Assembly: GCA_028066355.1 (NCBI GenBank)
Contig: JALCBP010000004.1
Span: forward strand, 15,844 to 79,843
Direction: 5' to 3'
Origin: UBA1268 sp002694955
GTDB lineage: Bacteria; Planctomycetota; Planctomycetia; Pirellulales; UBA1268
DNA: 64,000 nucleotides
Shown here: positions 7,612 through 17,603 of the stretch, one piece after another
Layout: each line of letters opens with the position of its first letter
How positions within the stretch are numbered: the stretch's first letter is position 1
Made by a program: the position numbers and the translations under genes
The notes under the pieces: model-generated
What the model saw: the letters and a program-made list of their open reading frames with translations, nothing else
The model's database searches: none
What the model was told of the DNA's origin: nothing

Positions 7612-8580
7612 ATGACTGCATCTGTTCCTCCGGTGCTTCCTGATTTGACTGTTCAACTTGGGCGGCTTTCAATACCAAATCCAATCATGGTTGCGTCAGG
7701 AACATTTGGCTATGCCAATGAAATGCAGGAATTTGTTCCCCTCCATCGACTTGGTGGGATTGTCCCCAAAACAATCACGGTTGCACCACGAGCGGGAAAC
7801 CATCCCTGGCGTACCATAGAGACCGCCTCCGGGTTACTGAATTCGATCGGGCTTGATAACGACGGTCTTGAAAAGTTTATTCAAGATAAACTTCCTTTTC
7901 TTCGTTCATGCGGGGCACCTGTCGTTGTCTCGATTGCAGGCGGAACAGTTGCTGAGTTTGTGTTGCTTGCCGAGCAACTCGATAAGGAAAATGGAATCGC
8001 TGCGCTTGAGTTAAATATCTCATGCCCTAACGTCAGTCATGGTGTTGATTTTGCAACGGACCCAGATCTCTGTCGACAAGTAGTCGCCGGTGTACATCAG
8101 GCTACTCAATTGCCAGTCATAGCAAAGTTAACACCAAATGTGACGGATATAACTTCGATTGCCCAAGCGGCTGCTGATGGAGGAGCGGACGCTGTGACTC
8201 TCATCAACACATGTCAGGGCATGGCAGTCAACTGGAGGAAGCAACAGACGCTTCTGGGAAATGGTATTGGTGGTTTAAGCGGTCCTGCGATTAAACCAAT
8301 CGCTTTGCGCTGTGTGCATCAGGTTCACACTCGCGTTGGCATACCCATAATTGGCGTGGGTGGAATTATGACAACGGATGACTGCATGGAGTTCTTTGTT
8401 GCTGGAGCCTCAGCCGTACAGATTGGGACAGCGAGTTTTGCGGAGCCTGTCATCACGAAGCGTATTCTCGACGAACTTCCTGCGGCTATAAATGTGCTCG
8501 GAGCATCAGAACTACAACAAATCGTTGGTAGTCTAGTGATTGGTGATGGTGTCAAAACATCGGGAAAGAACAAAAAATAA
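7612..8580 (+). CDS. pyrD: Dihydroorotate dehydrogenase, class 1 (probably 1B)
   Basis: A 322-residue FMN enzyme (328 if the in-frame TTG at 7594 is used) that oxidises dihydroorotate to orotate in pyrimidine synthesis. Signatures: NPIMVASGTFGYA near the start, NSIGLDNDG near residue 78, the catalytic cysteine in ELNISCPNVSHG (class 1 uses Cys as base, class 2 uses Ser), KLTPNVTDI, and the phosphate-binding IPIIGVGGIMT followed by GASAVQIGTAS. The GGxxGxAIKPIALR-like stretch GGLSGPAIKPIALR suits class 1B, which normally needs the iron-sulfur subunit PyrK. No pyrK is in the window. Confidence 0.93.
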   Translation: MTASVPPVLPDLTVQLGRLSIPNPIMVASGTFGYANEMQEFVPLHRLGGIVPKTITVAPRAGNHPWRTIETASGLLNSIGLDNDGLEKFIQDKLPFLRSCGAPVVVSIAGGTVAEFVLLAEQLDKENGIAALELNISCPNVSHGVDFATDPDLCRQVVAGVHQATQLPVIAKLTPNVTDITSIAQAAADGGADAVTLINTCQGMAVNWRKQQTLLGNGIGGLSGPAIKPIALRCVHQVHTRVGIPIIGVGGIMTTDDCMEFFVAGASAVQIGTASFAEPVITKRILDELPAAINVLGASELQQIVGSLVIGDGVKTSGKNKK

Positions 8581-8623
8581 CTCAGAACTGATTGTGGACG
8601 TGTTCAAGTTTCGTTAAGGACGC

Positions 8624-9676
8624 GTGACGAACGTATTGGAGATGGATATCGGCATGCAATCTAATTCAACTTCGGCAGCTAGGATGCGAGTGCTTTCAGG
8701 CATTCAGCCAACAGGACGGTTTCATTGGGGTAATTACTTTGGTGCGATACGCCAATACATCGACCTGCAAGACGCCGGTGAAGGTTTTTATTTTATTGCC
8801 GACCTGCATGCACTCACCACAGTTCGCGACCCTGAAAGGCTTCGTGGATTTGTGCGCGATGCAGCACTTGATTTGGTTGCCTTAGGTCTTGATCCTGAGC
8901 GAGCGACTTTATTCGTTCAGTCAGATGTGCCTGAGGTCGCCGAGCTTACATGGTTGTTAATGACAGTAACGCCAATGGGGCTTTTGGAGCGGTGTCATGC
9001 CTACAAAGACAAAAAAGCGAGAGGGATAACCGCAGATGCTGGGCTTTTTACTTATCCCGTCCTTATGGCTGCGGATATCTTGGCCTACGATGCGGATGTC
9101 GTGCCGGTCGGTGAAGATCAGGTGCAACATATTGAGGTATGCCGAGATCTAGCAGGTACTTTCAATCATCTCTACGGTGGCAATGTTTTCCGTCTTCCGA
9201 AACCAAGGCTTGTTGACGGAGCTGCAAAAGTGCCGGGAACTGATGGGCAGAAGATGTCAAAAAGTTATCAGAATACGATCGAGGTGTTTGAAGACTTGCC
9301 GGCACAGAAAAAGAAAATCATGCGAATTACAACGGACTCCCGGTCGATGGAGGAGCCGAAGGATCCGCAAAAAGACCATCTTTACCAACTGTTTTCCCTT
9401 CTTGGGTCCGAAAGAGAAGTTTTTGAAATGGGAGAACTCTATCGACGTGGTGGGTTTGGCTACGGCGAAGTGAAAAAAGCAATTTTTGCCGCAGCCAAAG
9501 AGACTTTTGCTGCTGCTCGAGAACGACGGTATGAACTGGAATCTATTCCAAGCAGAATAGACGAAATCCTTGCCAATGGTGCCCTACGAGCAAGAGCAGT
9601 TGCCGGTACTGTTCTCGAGCGCGCACGCGAAGCTTGTGGGCTTCGTGGTTCATCCGTGCGGGGACATAAAAAATGA
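8624..9676 (+). CDS. trpS: Tryptophanyl-tRNA synthetase
   Basis: A 350-residue class I aminoacyl-tRNA synthetase. The HIGH-type signature is PTGRFHWGNYFGA near residues 29-41 and the KMSKS loop is GQKMSKSYQN near 208-217. The start used is GTG at 8624, preceded by TAAGGA. The in-frame ATG at 8684, right before RVLSGIQPTG, is a realistic alternative and would give the usual family length of about 330. The stop overlaps the acpS start as ATGA (9673-9676). Confidence 0.95.
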   Translation: MTNVLEMDIGMQSNSTSAARMRVLSGIQPTGRFHWGNYFGAIRQYIDLQDAGEGFYFIADLHALTTVRDPERLRGFVRDAALDLVALGLDPERATLFVQSDVPEVAELTWLLMTVTPMGLLERCHAYKDKKARGITADAGLFTYPVLMAADILAYDADVVPVGEDQVQHIEVCRDLAGTFNHLYGGNVFRLPKPRLVDGAAKVPGTDGQKMSKSYQNTIEVFEDLPAQKKKIMRITTDSRSMEEPKDPQKDHLYQLFSLLGSEREVFEMGELYRRGGFGYGEVKKAIFAAAKETFAAARERRYELESIPSRIDEILANGALRARAVAGTVLERAREACGLRGSSVRGHKK

Positions 9677-10092
9677 ATGTGCTTGGTATTGGCACGGACA
9701 TTACAGAGTGCCTTCGGATCGGCAAAATGATTGAGCGACACGGCGAGCTCTTTGTGCAGCGAGTCTATACCCCTAAGGAAATTGAATACTGCAGGGGCCG
9801 CCGGATGGCTATGCAGCACTTTGCTGGCCGATGGGCCGCAAAAGAAGCAATACTGAAGGCTCTTGGTACGGGGTGGCGACAGGGCATCAGTTGGCGTGAT
9901 GTTGAGGTACTTAATGGATCTTCAGGAAGACCAGCTGTGACTCTCATGGGAGGCACACAGGATCTCGCCGAAAAAATGGGGATAGGTGGTGTGCTTGTGA
10001 GTATTTCACATTGTCGTACTCACGCAACTGCTCACGCAATTGCGGTGAGCCAGATGCCACCAACCTTTGAACATGATATGCCTTGGGAGTAG
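9673..10092 (+). CDS. acpS: Holo-[acyl-carrier-protein] synthase
   Basis: A 139-residue phosphopantetheinyl transferase that activates acyl carrier protein. It has the N-terminal motif GIGTDITE (metal-binding Asp), the second motif FAGRWAAKEAILKALGTG (Glu and Lys of WxxKEA) and the late VSISHCRTHATAHAIA. Length is slightly above the 120-130 aa norm because of a 12-residue polar tail. Its ATG lies inside the end of trpS (ATGA overlap), so it is translated with trpS. It converges on topA with only 5 bp between the two stops. Confidence 0.94.
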   Translation: MNVLGIGTDITECLRIGKMIERHGELFVQRVYTPKEIEYCRGRRMAMQHFAGRWAAKEAILKALGTGWRQGISWRDVEVLNGSSGRPAVTLMGGTQDLAEKMGIGGVLVSISHCRTHATAHAIAVSQMPPTFEHDMPWE

Positions 10093-10097
10093 GTGGA

Positions 10098-12872
10098 TTA
10101 CGCCTCAATAAACTTTTCCAGTTCAGCAACTCCGCCCTCTATGGTCAGGTCGCTTAATGGGGTTCCGTCTTCCACTGGTGTGTGTCCGTCTCGTCGTGTT
10201 AGTTCGAGTGTCTGCTGGCTCTTCATGTGGTCAGCGAGTTCTTTGCGAAGATTTTTCTGTTCTTTTTCAGAGAGTTTTGAAAAAGCTCCTCGTCCCCGAC
10301 ATTTTGGAAACTTGCTGCACCCGAGCCAGGGGCCACGTTTGCCATCACGAAGATTGAGAAAGCCGCCACACTTTTCACATTCAATATCAGTTGCGATGGG
10401 AGGCGGGGCAGGAAATTTCAGGTCTCCTTTTTTGTCAATATTTAGAATAAACGGTGTAGGTGCATCAGAATCAGACTTCTTTCCTGCCTTTTTCTTTGGT
10501 GGAGGTGGAACATCTTCGACAAGAAAATCACCAAACCGTCCAGTTCGTTTGACCATCGGCTTCCCACTTGGTGAGAGAAGGTCTATCTGCTCCGGAAGTT
10601 GAGGGCGACCGTCTCTGTCACACGGCATTGCAAAAGTACAAGAAGGTATTTCTTTTGGTTTTCGTGCTCGGGGTTTCTTGCCTTTTGCTGTTCTTTTAGG
10701 TGGCGGCGGATCTTCAAGAACTTTTTCATTGTAACCCGTGCAAGATAGAAATTTCCCACCATTTTTAGCTAGAAGGTAATCTAGCCGACGACCACATTCA
10801 GGGCATTTGTATGGAGATGGTTTTGAGCGGACAAACTCAAGGTCTTTCAAGATGTTTAGATAGGGAATCAGTTTCTCATAAAACCGAAGTAGCATCTCCT
10901 GCCGTGTTATTTTTCCTGCCGCCACGTCGTCAAGGTCATTTTCAATCTCTCGAGTGTAAGCAACTTCAATAAACTGCTGTTCGATGTCGCTGTTGTCAGT
11001 GCCATCTTTAAGGAACTCAGTAACCAGTTCACCTCGAAAAGTAGCGTAGAAACGCTTGGCGATTTGTTCAGCGTAAGCTCGATCTTGAATGACTCTTATG
11101 ATGCTCGCGTATGTCGAGGGTCTTCCAATGCCTTCCTGTTCTAGTTTTTTTACGAGCGATGCTTCGGTGTAACGTGGTGGAGGAGACTGAAATTTCTGCT
11201 TTGGCTCGATACTAAACGGAGACAACGTTGTTCCTTTGTCAAACTCTGGAAGCACCTGGTCTCCGTCACCTTTTGGGATACCAATGATTCGCAGGCACCC
11301 ATCGAATCGCAGTACACGGCCATTTGTCTTGAAGACAGCCCCAGTGTCTTTATCAGTTCGCCTCATCTGAACTGTCGTGCTGTCCCACTCTGCATCGATC
11401 GCTTGGCAGCCAACAAAGGATTGCCAAATGAGTTGGTAGAGACGAAACTGCTCGTCACTAAGAGCAGAAGCAATAGTGTTTGGGTCACGGAATGGATCGG
11501 TTGGTCGAATTGCTTCATGAGCTTCTTGGGCGGACTGATCTCTACTTGCGTAAAAACGTGGTTTCTCAGGAAGATATTCTTTGCCTACCTTTTCTTCAAG
11601 ATAGCGGCGTGCCAGATTAATGGCCTCACCAGACAAATTTGTCGAATCGGTTCGCATATATGTAATCAAACCGACACTTCCTTCTCCGGGAAGGGTGATG
11701 CCCTCATATAGTTGTTGGGCAATACGCATCGTACGGTCAGCTGCCATGCCGAGCTTGCTGCTTGCGGCTTGCTGCAATGTGCTTGTTATAAAAGGTGGAT
11801 AAGGTTTTGATTTCGTACGTTTTACTTCAATAGAATCAATAGTGTAGATCGCTTTAGGGTCTGGTTTGCCACTAATGCGAATAAGATTTTTCGCCCGCCC
11901 TCTCCCATTTTGGTTTTCCTCTCGCTCGATATTTATATCGAGCAAGCCGGCGGCCTCAGCGGCTGATACAGCCTCGTCAATCAGCTCTTCGGTAGAGTTG
12001 TTACTGGCAGTGATCTTTAATGATTTGCCACCAACTTCAATAAGATCTGCAGACAGGCTGCGATGATCAGAAAGCCAAGCGGTGCGTTGCTTTATTGTTG
12101 GTGGCTTGTTCCGAGTATCTGTCTGGGAGATAAAGTCATTCCACTCAGTATGCAATGCGTCTGACGCATCTATATCAAAGCAAAGAGCTCCCGAAATTTC
12201 CCAAGATTCATCAGGAGTAAAGGACCGGATTTCTTCTTCGCGTTCAGCAACGAGCCGTGAAGCAACACTTTGTACACGTCCAGCACTTTTACCGGCGCCT
12301 TTTGGCCAAAGAATCGGTGAAGTTAGAAATCCAACGAGGCGATCAAGAATTCGTCGTGCGCGCTGCGCATCGACGCGGTGCATGTCTATGCCTCGAGGAT
12401 TCTCGAAAGCTTTTTGAACGTCTGATTTTGTAATTGCATCAAAAGTGACTCGTTTTGCATCCGGTGGATTGACCTTTAGTACTTCTGCAAGATGCCAGGC
12501 AATTGCTTCACCTTCACGGTCAAGGTCTGTGGCAAACCAGATATCACGGGCTCCTTTTGCAAGTTTCTTTAGTTCCGTAATTACCTTTTTCTTCCCCGGA
12601 GAAATCTCGTAGTCGTCTTCCATTGTCTCAAGGTCGACACCGGCAATCTCTGTTTTGGCATCTTTTGCCTTTGAGTCTTTTGCTAATTTGGCCTTGAGAT
12701 CGCGGATATGCCCAACCGAAGCTCTTACAGTAAATTGGTTCCCAAGATACTTTTCGATGGTCTTTGCTTTCGCAGGACTTTCTACAATTACGAGCTCGTA
12801 GTCCCCGGAAGGGGCCGCTCGGGAAGATGTTTTGCTGCTTGTAGGAGCCCTGCGGGAGGTCTTTTTGGCCAT
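10098..12872 (-). CDS. topA: DNA topoisomerase I (type IA)
   Basis: A 924-residue enzyme that relaxes negative supercoils. The N-terminal Toprim domain has ELVIVESPAKAKTIEKYLG and FATDLDREGEAIAWHL. The catalytic tyrosine is in GLITYMRTDSTNLS near residue 400. Three C-terminal zinc-ribbon-like modules follow: CPECGRRL...LSCTGY; a degenerate one with CTFAMPC; and CEKCGGFL...GCSKFPKC. A basic Pro/Lys-rich linker separates the first two. The ATG at 12872 was chosen over TTG at 12887. A short Ser/Thr/Arg-rich leader precedes the Toprim domain, as is common in planctomycetes. Confidence 0.96.
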   Translation of the reverse strand: MAKKTSRRAPTSSKTSSRAAPSGDYELVIVESPAKAKTIEKYLGNQFTVRASVGHIRDLKAKLAKDSKAKDAKTEIAGVDLETMEDDYEISPGKKKVITELKKLAKGARDIWFATDLDREGEAIAWHLAEVLKVNPPDAKRVTFDAITKSDVQKAFENPRGIDMHRVDAQRARRILDRLVGFLTSPILWPKGAGKSAGRVQSVASRLVAEREEEIRSFTPDESWEISGALCFDIDASDALHTEWNDFISQTDTRNKPPTIKQRTAWLSDHRSLSADLIEVGGKSLKITASNNSTEELIDEAVSAAEAAGLLDINIEREENQNGRGRAKNLIRISGKPDPKAIYTIDSIEVKRTKSKPYPPFITSTLQQAASSKLGMAADRTMRIAQQLYEGITLPGEGSVGLITYMRTDSTNLSGEAINLARRYLEEKVGKEYLPEKPRFYASRDQSAQEAHEAIRPTDPFRDPNTIASALSDEQFRLYQLIWQSFVGCQAIDAEWDSTTVQMRRTDKDTGAVFKTNGRVLRFDGCLRIIGIPKGDGDQVLPEFDKGTTLSPFSIEPKQKFQSPPPRYTEASLVKKLEQEGIGRPSTYASIIRVIQDRAYAEQIAKRFYATFRGELVTEFLKDGTDNSDIEQQFIEVAYTREIENDLDDVAAGKITRQEMLLRFYEKLIPYLNILKDLEFVRSKPSPYKCPECGRRLDYLLAKNGGKFLSCTGYNEKVLEDPPPPKRTAKGKKPRARKPKEIPSCTFAMPCDRDGRPQLPEQIDLLSPSGKPMVKRTGRFGDFLVEDVPPPPKKKAGKKSDSDAPTPFILNIDKKGDLKFPAPPPIATDIECEKCGGFLNLRDGKRGPWLGCSKFPKCRGRGAFSKLSEKEQKNLRKELADHMKSQQTLELTRRDGHTPVEDGTPLSDLTIEGGVAELEKFIEA

Positions 12873-13053
12873 GAATCTTGGGTGCAAATGGAGAAAAAGT
12901 GAATAATTTCTACGGATATCGGGATTGGCATCAAACTATCTGGCGATACAATTTCCGACCTAGTTCTTGTTAAACAGCGTTACCTTCCCCTAACTCTACT
13001 TGTCAAGCCTCAGTGGTTTTTCAGCCCGTGGCGCTTCAGAAAAAGGCGGTTTT

Positions 13054-15306
13054 ATGGCCGGATCATTCAACTTCTTCCGGAAATATCAGAAATCGATGCT
13101 CGTGGCTGTAGCCGTCTTGGCGATGCTGGCTTTTTTTGTATTACCTCCGTTTCTCCAGATGGGAGCGGGCTCGTCTTCGGCTGACCCAATTGTTGTGTCA
13201 TGGAAGGGAGGAGGTGTTCGGGAAAACCAGCTCGAACGAGCAGTGGCTATGAGAACACTTGCAAACCGTTTCCTCATGCAGGCTGCTGCGGCAGCTGGTA
13301 GGGACCCGTCTCGACTACCCGCATTCCCCGAGGGAGAGGAATTGGTTGTCCGCGAGATGCTGCTTGCAAAAGAGGCTGAAAAAATTGGATTGACAGTCAG
13401 CAATACTGCGATCAACGAGTTTATAGCTGCTTGGACCAATAATATGGTCCGACAAGATCAGCTCGATGGAATTATCGCTGGGCTCCGTTATGGTCGTACA
13501 CCGGTCTTGGCAGGTGACCTCTTTGAATCATTACGTACGGCCCTGGTTGCAAGGAATACCCTGCTGCTATTCCAAACAGGCTTTTCTGGTGATCCTCCAG
13601 GTTGGCGGTGGGACTTTTATAAACGACTTGAACAGTCAGTGACGATAAAGGCTTTTCCAGTTGAGGTTGAGAACTTCGCGATGTCAGTTGAGGCACCAAG
13701 TGAATCGGAACTAAAGGCTTATTTTGAAAAATTCAAGGATAACCTGCCGTCAGCAAGAAGTCCCGACCCTGGGTTCAAAGAGCCTCATCGAATTCGGTAC
13801 GCATCACTGATGGCAGATCAAAAGAAGTTTGAAGATGAGGCAGGAAAGACGATAACAGAAAAAGATGTCGAAGATTTTTATGAGGAGAATAAGGAAGTTC
13901 GATTTCGTCAGTCACCCCCGGATCCTCCACCGTCCCAAGAGCCGCCTACAGATTCAAGTGATCAAAAAAGTGAATTGAAAGAGGAAAAAAGTAGTAACGG
14001 TAAAAATTTACCAGCTGAGAATCCTGACTCTCCAATTCAAGCAAAGCAAGACACAAAAGAAGAGATGTCGGAGGAAAATTCTGAGCAGAAGGATAAAGCA
14101 GGTAAGCCATCGGAATCAGATAGCAGTTCAGCAAAAGGTAAAACACGAGTGTTGCCAGTTGCTTTTCAGGCGAACGAAGACACGAGCGAGACAGATCCAA
14201 CTCCCAAAGACAAAGATCAGCCACCTGATGAAAAACCTATCACCGGAAATGCAATTCCGGATTCCGTTGAAGGACAGCCAGCGGGAAGCGACATGGCTGA
14301 TAAAGAAAAAAATGAGTCAGCAGAGTCCTCTGAGCCAAAGATGACATTTCAGCCACTCGAAGATGTTGCTGAACAAATTCGGCAGGACATTGCCCGACAA
14401 CGCGCTACCGAAACAATCGATACAATTTTTTCAGCAATTGCTGCAGATTTGAATGCGTACGCTGAGGATAGAGCTCTCTGGATTGCACGTGGAAAAGAGG
14501 GTGACAAAGAGCCAACTCCACCCGACGTAAATAAAATTGCTGAAAAGCAATCACTCGTTGCGGTGGAGTCAGATTGGGTGACTGTGAATGAAGCTAATGA
14601 GGGTGGGGGTATAGGAACGAGTTTTGACTTTGTGCCAGATCCAACAAGTCGGTTCGGCATTCGCCAGCAGCGATGGCTTGAAACGATGTTTGCCGATGGG
14701 ACGATAACCCTACGCCCTGTAACGTCGCGGGATGCTGAAGGAAACCGTTATTTCTCTTGGAAGCAAGATGATCAGGAAGAGCGAGTCCCCACCTTTACCG
14801 AGGCTCGTAGCAATGTTGAAAAGGCATGGAGAATTGTTGAGGCTCGTCCCCTTGCCTTAACGCAGGCGAAGAATCTTGCTGCAAAGGTTGATGAAAAAGG
14901 GTTTGCCGAAGCCGTGTCTAAGGATGAGTTAGAGGCAGTTCGGGAGATTGGCCCATTTACCTGGCTTACACAAGGTTCGGCAGGCGTGAATGCAGCTCCG
15001 GTACTATCATCACCAAAGGGCCTTGTACTGTCTGGTAACGCCATGATGCAAAAGGTGTTCTCAACTGCTGAAGGGAAGAGTGCTGCTGTTTTTAATGAGC
15101 CAAGGACGATTTGTTACGTCATTCGTGTTCAGGCGTTTAATCCAAAAGATGAGGAGTTGCAGTCTAGGTTCGAAAGCGTTCTCGGGGACCAGAGACGTTT
15201 GTCAATGGTTGCCCAATCAGCATTTGCTGAGATATTTATGGATTGGATCGCTGGTCTGGAAAAAGACCTGGAACTTACCTGGAATCGTGAACCGCGGTTG
15301 CCTTAG
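13054..15306 (+). CDS. Membrane-anchored SurA-N/PpiD-like protein with long acidic insert
   Basis: A 750-residue protein. One N-terminal membrane anchor (about residues 14-34) leaves the rest in the periplasm. Residues about 40-230 resemble the SurA_N/PpiD chaperone module: an early IVVSWKGGGVRENQLERAV and the helix-rich EELVVREMLLAKEAEKIGLTVS. A low-complexity stretch at about 286-428, rich in Glu, Ser, Lys, Pro and Asp, is almost certainly disordered. The C-terminal third is folded, but I see no clear parvulin PPIase core. PpiD-like proteins assist folding of exported proteins; that role here is inference. The start at 13054 was chosen because the anchor follows at once. Confidence 0.7.
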   Translation: MAGSFNFFRKYQKSMLVAVAVLAMLAFFVLPPFLQMGAGSSSADPIVVSWKGGGVRENQLERAVAMRTLANRFLMQAAAAAGRDPSRLPAFPEGEELVVREMLLAKEAEKIGLTVSNTAINEFIAAWTNNMVRQDQLDGIIAGLRYGRTPVLAGDLFESLRTALVARNTLLLFQTGFSGDPPGWRWDFYKRLEQSVTIKAFPVEVENFAMSVEAPSESELKAYFEKFKDNLPSARSPDPGFKEPHRIRYASLMADQKKFEDEAGKTITEKDVEDFYEENKEVRFRQSPPDPPPSQEPPTDSSDQKSELKEEKSSNGKNLPAENPDSPIQAKQDTKEEMSEENSEQKDKAGKPSESDSSSAKGKTRVLPVAFQANEDTSETDPTPKDKDQPPDEKPITGNAIPDSVEGQPAGSDMADKEKNESAESSEPKMTFQPLEDVAEQIRQDIARQRATETIDTIFSAIAADLNAYAEDRALWIARGKEGDKEPTPPDVNKIAEKQSLVAVESDWVTVNEANEGGGIGTSFDFVPDPTSRFGIRQQRWLETMFADGTITLRPVTSRDAEGNRYFSWKQDDQEERVPTFTEARSNVEKAWRIVEARPLALTQAKNLAAKVDEKGFAEAVSKDELEAVREIGPFTWLTQGSAGVNAAPVLSSPKGLVLSGNAMMQKVFSTAEGKSAAVFNEPRTICYVIRVQAFNPKDEELQSRFESVLGDQRRLSMVAQSAFAEIFMDWIAGLEKDLELTWNREPRLP

Positions 15307-15391
15307 TGGGCGGTCAAGAACGTTCGTTATCGATGTTGGTTAGTTCTAAGGGATGCTGTTTGCGACTCAAGTGCCTACAGTAAATCGTTTT

Positions 15392-17287
15392 CTATGAATT
15401 TCTGGCACCGAAGGGTTTCAGAGCGATCGCTGCGAGTGGAGGAACTGTAAGAGTGACAGAGTGGTCACTCCCATGGTGGGTAATCGTTTCACACGTTAAC
15501 TTGCCGTCGTTGAGGACATTACTACCTCCGAACTGACCAGCATCGCTGTTGAAAATTTCTATGTAATGATCAGCAGCAGGTACACCGATTCGATAGTTCT
15601 CACGGGGAACTGGTGTGAAATTGCAAACAATAACCAGTACGTCTTTTGGGGAGACACCCTTTCTTAAGAAAGTGATAATACTTTCTTGCCAATTCTGGCA
15701 GTCGATCCATTCGAATCCTTGTCCATCAAAATCAATTTGATGTAGTGGCGTCTCTTCTCGTAGTAATCTGTTGAGTTCTATAAGGGTCTGCGAGAGTCCT
15801 CGATGGCCGTCCTCTCGAAGCAGATGCCACGGGAGGCTTTCGTCGAAATTCCATTCTTGTGGTTGGCCGAATTCACTTCCCATAAACAGGAGTTTTTTTC
15901 CGGGGTGGAACCACATGAAAGAATAGAGCAACCGTAGATTAGCAAATTGTTGCCACTTGTCGCCAGGCATTTGGCTAAGCAAGGATCCTTTTCCGTGAAC
16001 AACTTCGTCATGTGAAAGTGGAAGGACAAAGTTTTCATGAAATGCATAAATCAAGCTGAAGGTCAGTTCATCATGGTGAAACTTTCTGTGAACTGGGTCC
16101 TGCTTCATGAATCGCAGTATGTCGTTCATCCAGCCCATATTCCATTTGAGGCTAAATCCAAGTCCACCAGTGTGAGTCGGTCGTGAGACACCTGGCCAGG
16201 CTGTGGATTCCTCAGCGATTGTCAGTGTTCCTGGGAAATGGTGATGAATCTGTACATTTAATTCCTTTAAGAATTTGATTGCTTCAAGATTTTCACGGCC
16301 ACCAAAGCAGTTTGGCAACCATTCTCCTTCGCGGCGGCTATAGTCGAGATAAAGCATTGAGGCGACTGCATCAACCCGCAGTCCGTCAACATGGTAGTGG
16401 TCTAGCCAGAACAGAGCCGACGAGATGAGGTAATTAGCTACTTCGTTGCGACCATAGTTAAAAATCAGTGTTCCCCAGTCTGGATGTTCCCCCTTACGTG
16501 GATCTTCATGTTCATAGAGAGCCGTTCCATCGAAGCGGCGGAGGCCGTGGTCATCTTTTGGAAAATGCGCAGGGACCCAATCGATAATAACTCCGATGCC
16601 AGCTTGATGGCAGCTGTCTATGAGTGACATGAAATCTTGCGGCGTTCCGAAGCGACTGGTTGCAGCAAATAAGCCAATCGTTTGGTAGCCCCAGCTTGCA
16701 GAGAGTGGGTGTTCTGTGGGTGGTAGAAATTCCAGATGAGTAAATCCCATTTCAAGGCAGTAAGGAATAAGTTCTCTCTCGAGGTCACGGTACGTAAGCC
16801 AGCGATGAGAGTCATCTCCTGGCCGTTTCCAACTTCCAAGATGAACTTCATAAAAAGAGATCGGCTCACTAAACCAATCCCGCCGCAGCCTTTGCTCCAT
16901 CCATTGTGAATCCTTCCATCTGTATTCACTTAAATCAGTGATGATAGAAGCATTTTTTGGTGGTACCTCGGCTGAGTATCCATAGGGATCGGCGCGGTCA
17001 ATAGTTCCCTCGACTGTTTGAACACGGAACTTATATGCAGTATTGACCCTTATATCAGGAACAAAGAGTTGCCAGAAGCCAGACGGCACTGATTTGTTCA
17101 TCATATGATTTTGGCCAGTCCAGTTGTTGAAGTCACCAACAACACTAACCATCTCGGCATTAGGTGCCCACAGAGCAAAGTGAACACCCTGCTGTCCATC
17201 ACGCGAACAAACTTGGGCCCCCAGTTTGTCATAGCTCTTCCAGTGTCTGCCTTCGCCCAGGAGGTGTAAATCGTAATCAGTTAGCAT
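15392..17287 (-). CDS. glgB: 1,4-alpha-glucan branching enzyme
   Basis: A 631-residue GH13 enzyme that introduces alpha-1,6 branches into glycogen. The N-terminal CBM48 domain (FALWAPNAEMVSVVGDFNNW near residues 38-57) leads into the catalytic barrel, with DGLRVDAVASML (nucleophile Asp), TIAEESTAW (acid/base Glu) and LPLSHDEVVHGKGS (transition-state Asp). The C-terminal all-beta domain ends near LPPLAAIALKP. Length suits the short form without an extra N1 domain. No other glycogen gene is adjacent. It converges on the SurA-like gene. Confidence 0.96.
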   Translation of the reverse strand: MLTDYDLHLLGEGRHWKSYDKLGAQVCSRDGQQGVHFALWAPNAEMVSVVGDFNNWTGQNHMMNKSVPSGFWQLFVPDIRVNTAYKFRVQTVEGTIDRADPYGYSAEVPPKNASIITDLSEYRWKDSQWMEQRLRRDWFSEPISFYEVHLGSWKRPGDDSHRWLTYRDLERELIPYCLEMGFTHLEFLPPTEHPLSASWGYQTIGLFAATSRFGTPQDFMSLIDSCHQAGIGVIIDWVPAHFPKDDHGLRRFDGTALYEHEDPRKGEHPDWGTLIFNYGRNEVANYLISSALFWLDHYHVDGLRVDAVASMLYLDYSRREGEWLPNCFGGRENLEAIKFLKELNVQIHHHFPGTLTIAEESTAWPGVSRPTHTGGLGFSLKWNMGWMNDILRFMKQDPVHRKFHHDELTFSLIYAFHENFVLPLSHDEVVHGKGSLLSQMPGDKWQQFANLRLLYSFMWFHPGKKLLFMGSEFGQPQEWNFDESLPWHLLREDGHRGLSQTLIELNRLLREETPLHQIDFDGQGFEWIDCQNWQESIITFLRKGVSPKDVLVIVCNFTPVPRENYRIGVPAADHYIEIFNSDAGQFGGSNVLNDGKLTCETITHHGSDHSVTLTVPPLAAIALKPFGARNS

Positions 17288-17603
17288 TTGTTTACGCAGT
17301 GAAGTGGAGTTTCGTGGAGATGTTGAGCAACTCGCATATAGACAACAATAATTCGGATCGTCACAAGTGCTGGTGTTTAATCAAAGGTCACATGTAATCG
17401 TACCGCTGAATGACCCGGCATGCCGTCAGTGGCAATAGTTTCGGGGCAGGTTGTTCCGCCTGGAGCGACAGTTCCACTTAAAATGAGACACTTGAAGTAT
17501 ATTTTGTGCCCCCTGGTAAATATAAAAGGCCCGCCGACTCAAGGTCTGTCGGCGGGCTGTATGAATTTAATAGTAATCTTGGTGTTGGGTGCGTACTCTA
17601 GGA
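17288..17603. other. Intergenic region with glgB promoter side and a terminator
   Basis: A 316-bp stretch between the start of glgB and the end of the amidotransferase-like gene, both on the minus strand. It contains the strong hairpin at 17529-17557 and otherwise no supported gene. Confidence 0.5.
17529..17557 (-). terminator. Rho-independent terminator after the amidotransferase-like gene
   Basis: Perfect 10-bp stem, GCCCGCCGAC at 17529-17538 and GTCGGCGGGC at 17548-17557, with a 9-nt loop. On the minus strand it is followed by the T-rich run CCTTTTATATTT. It lies 46 nt past the stop of the gene at 17604-18350. Confidence 0.8.
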
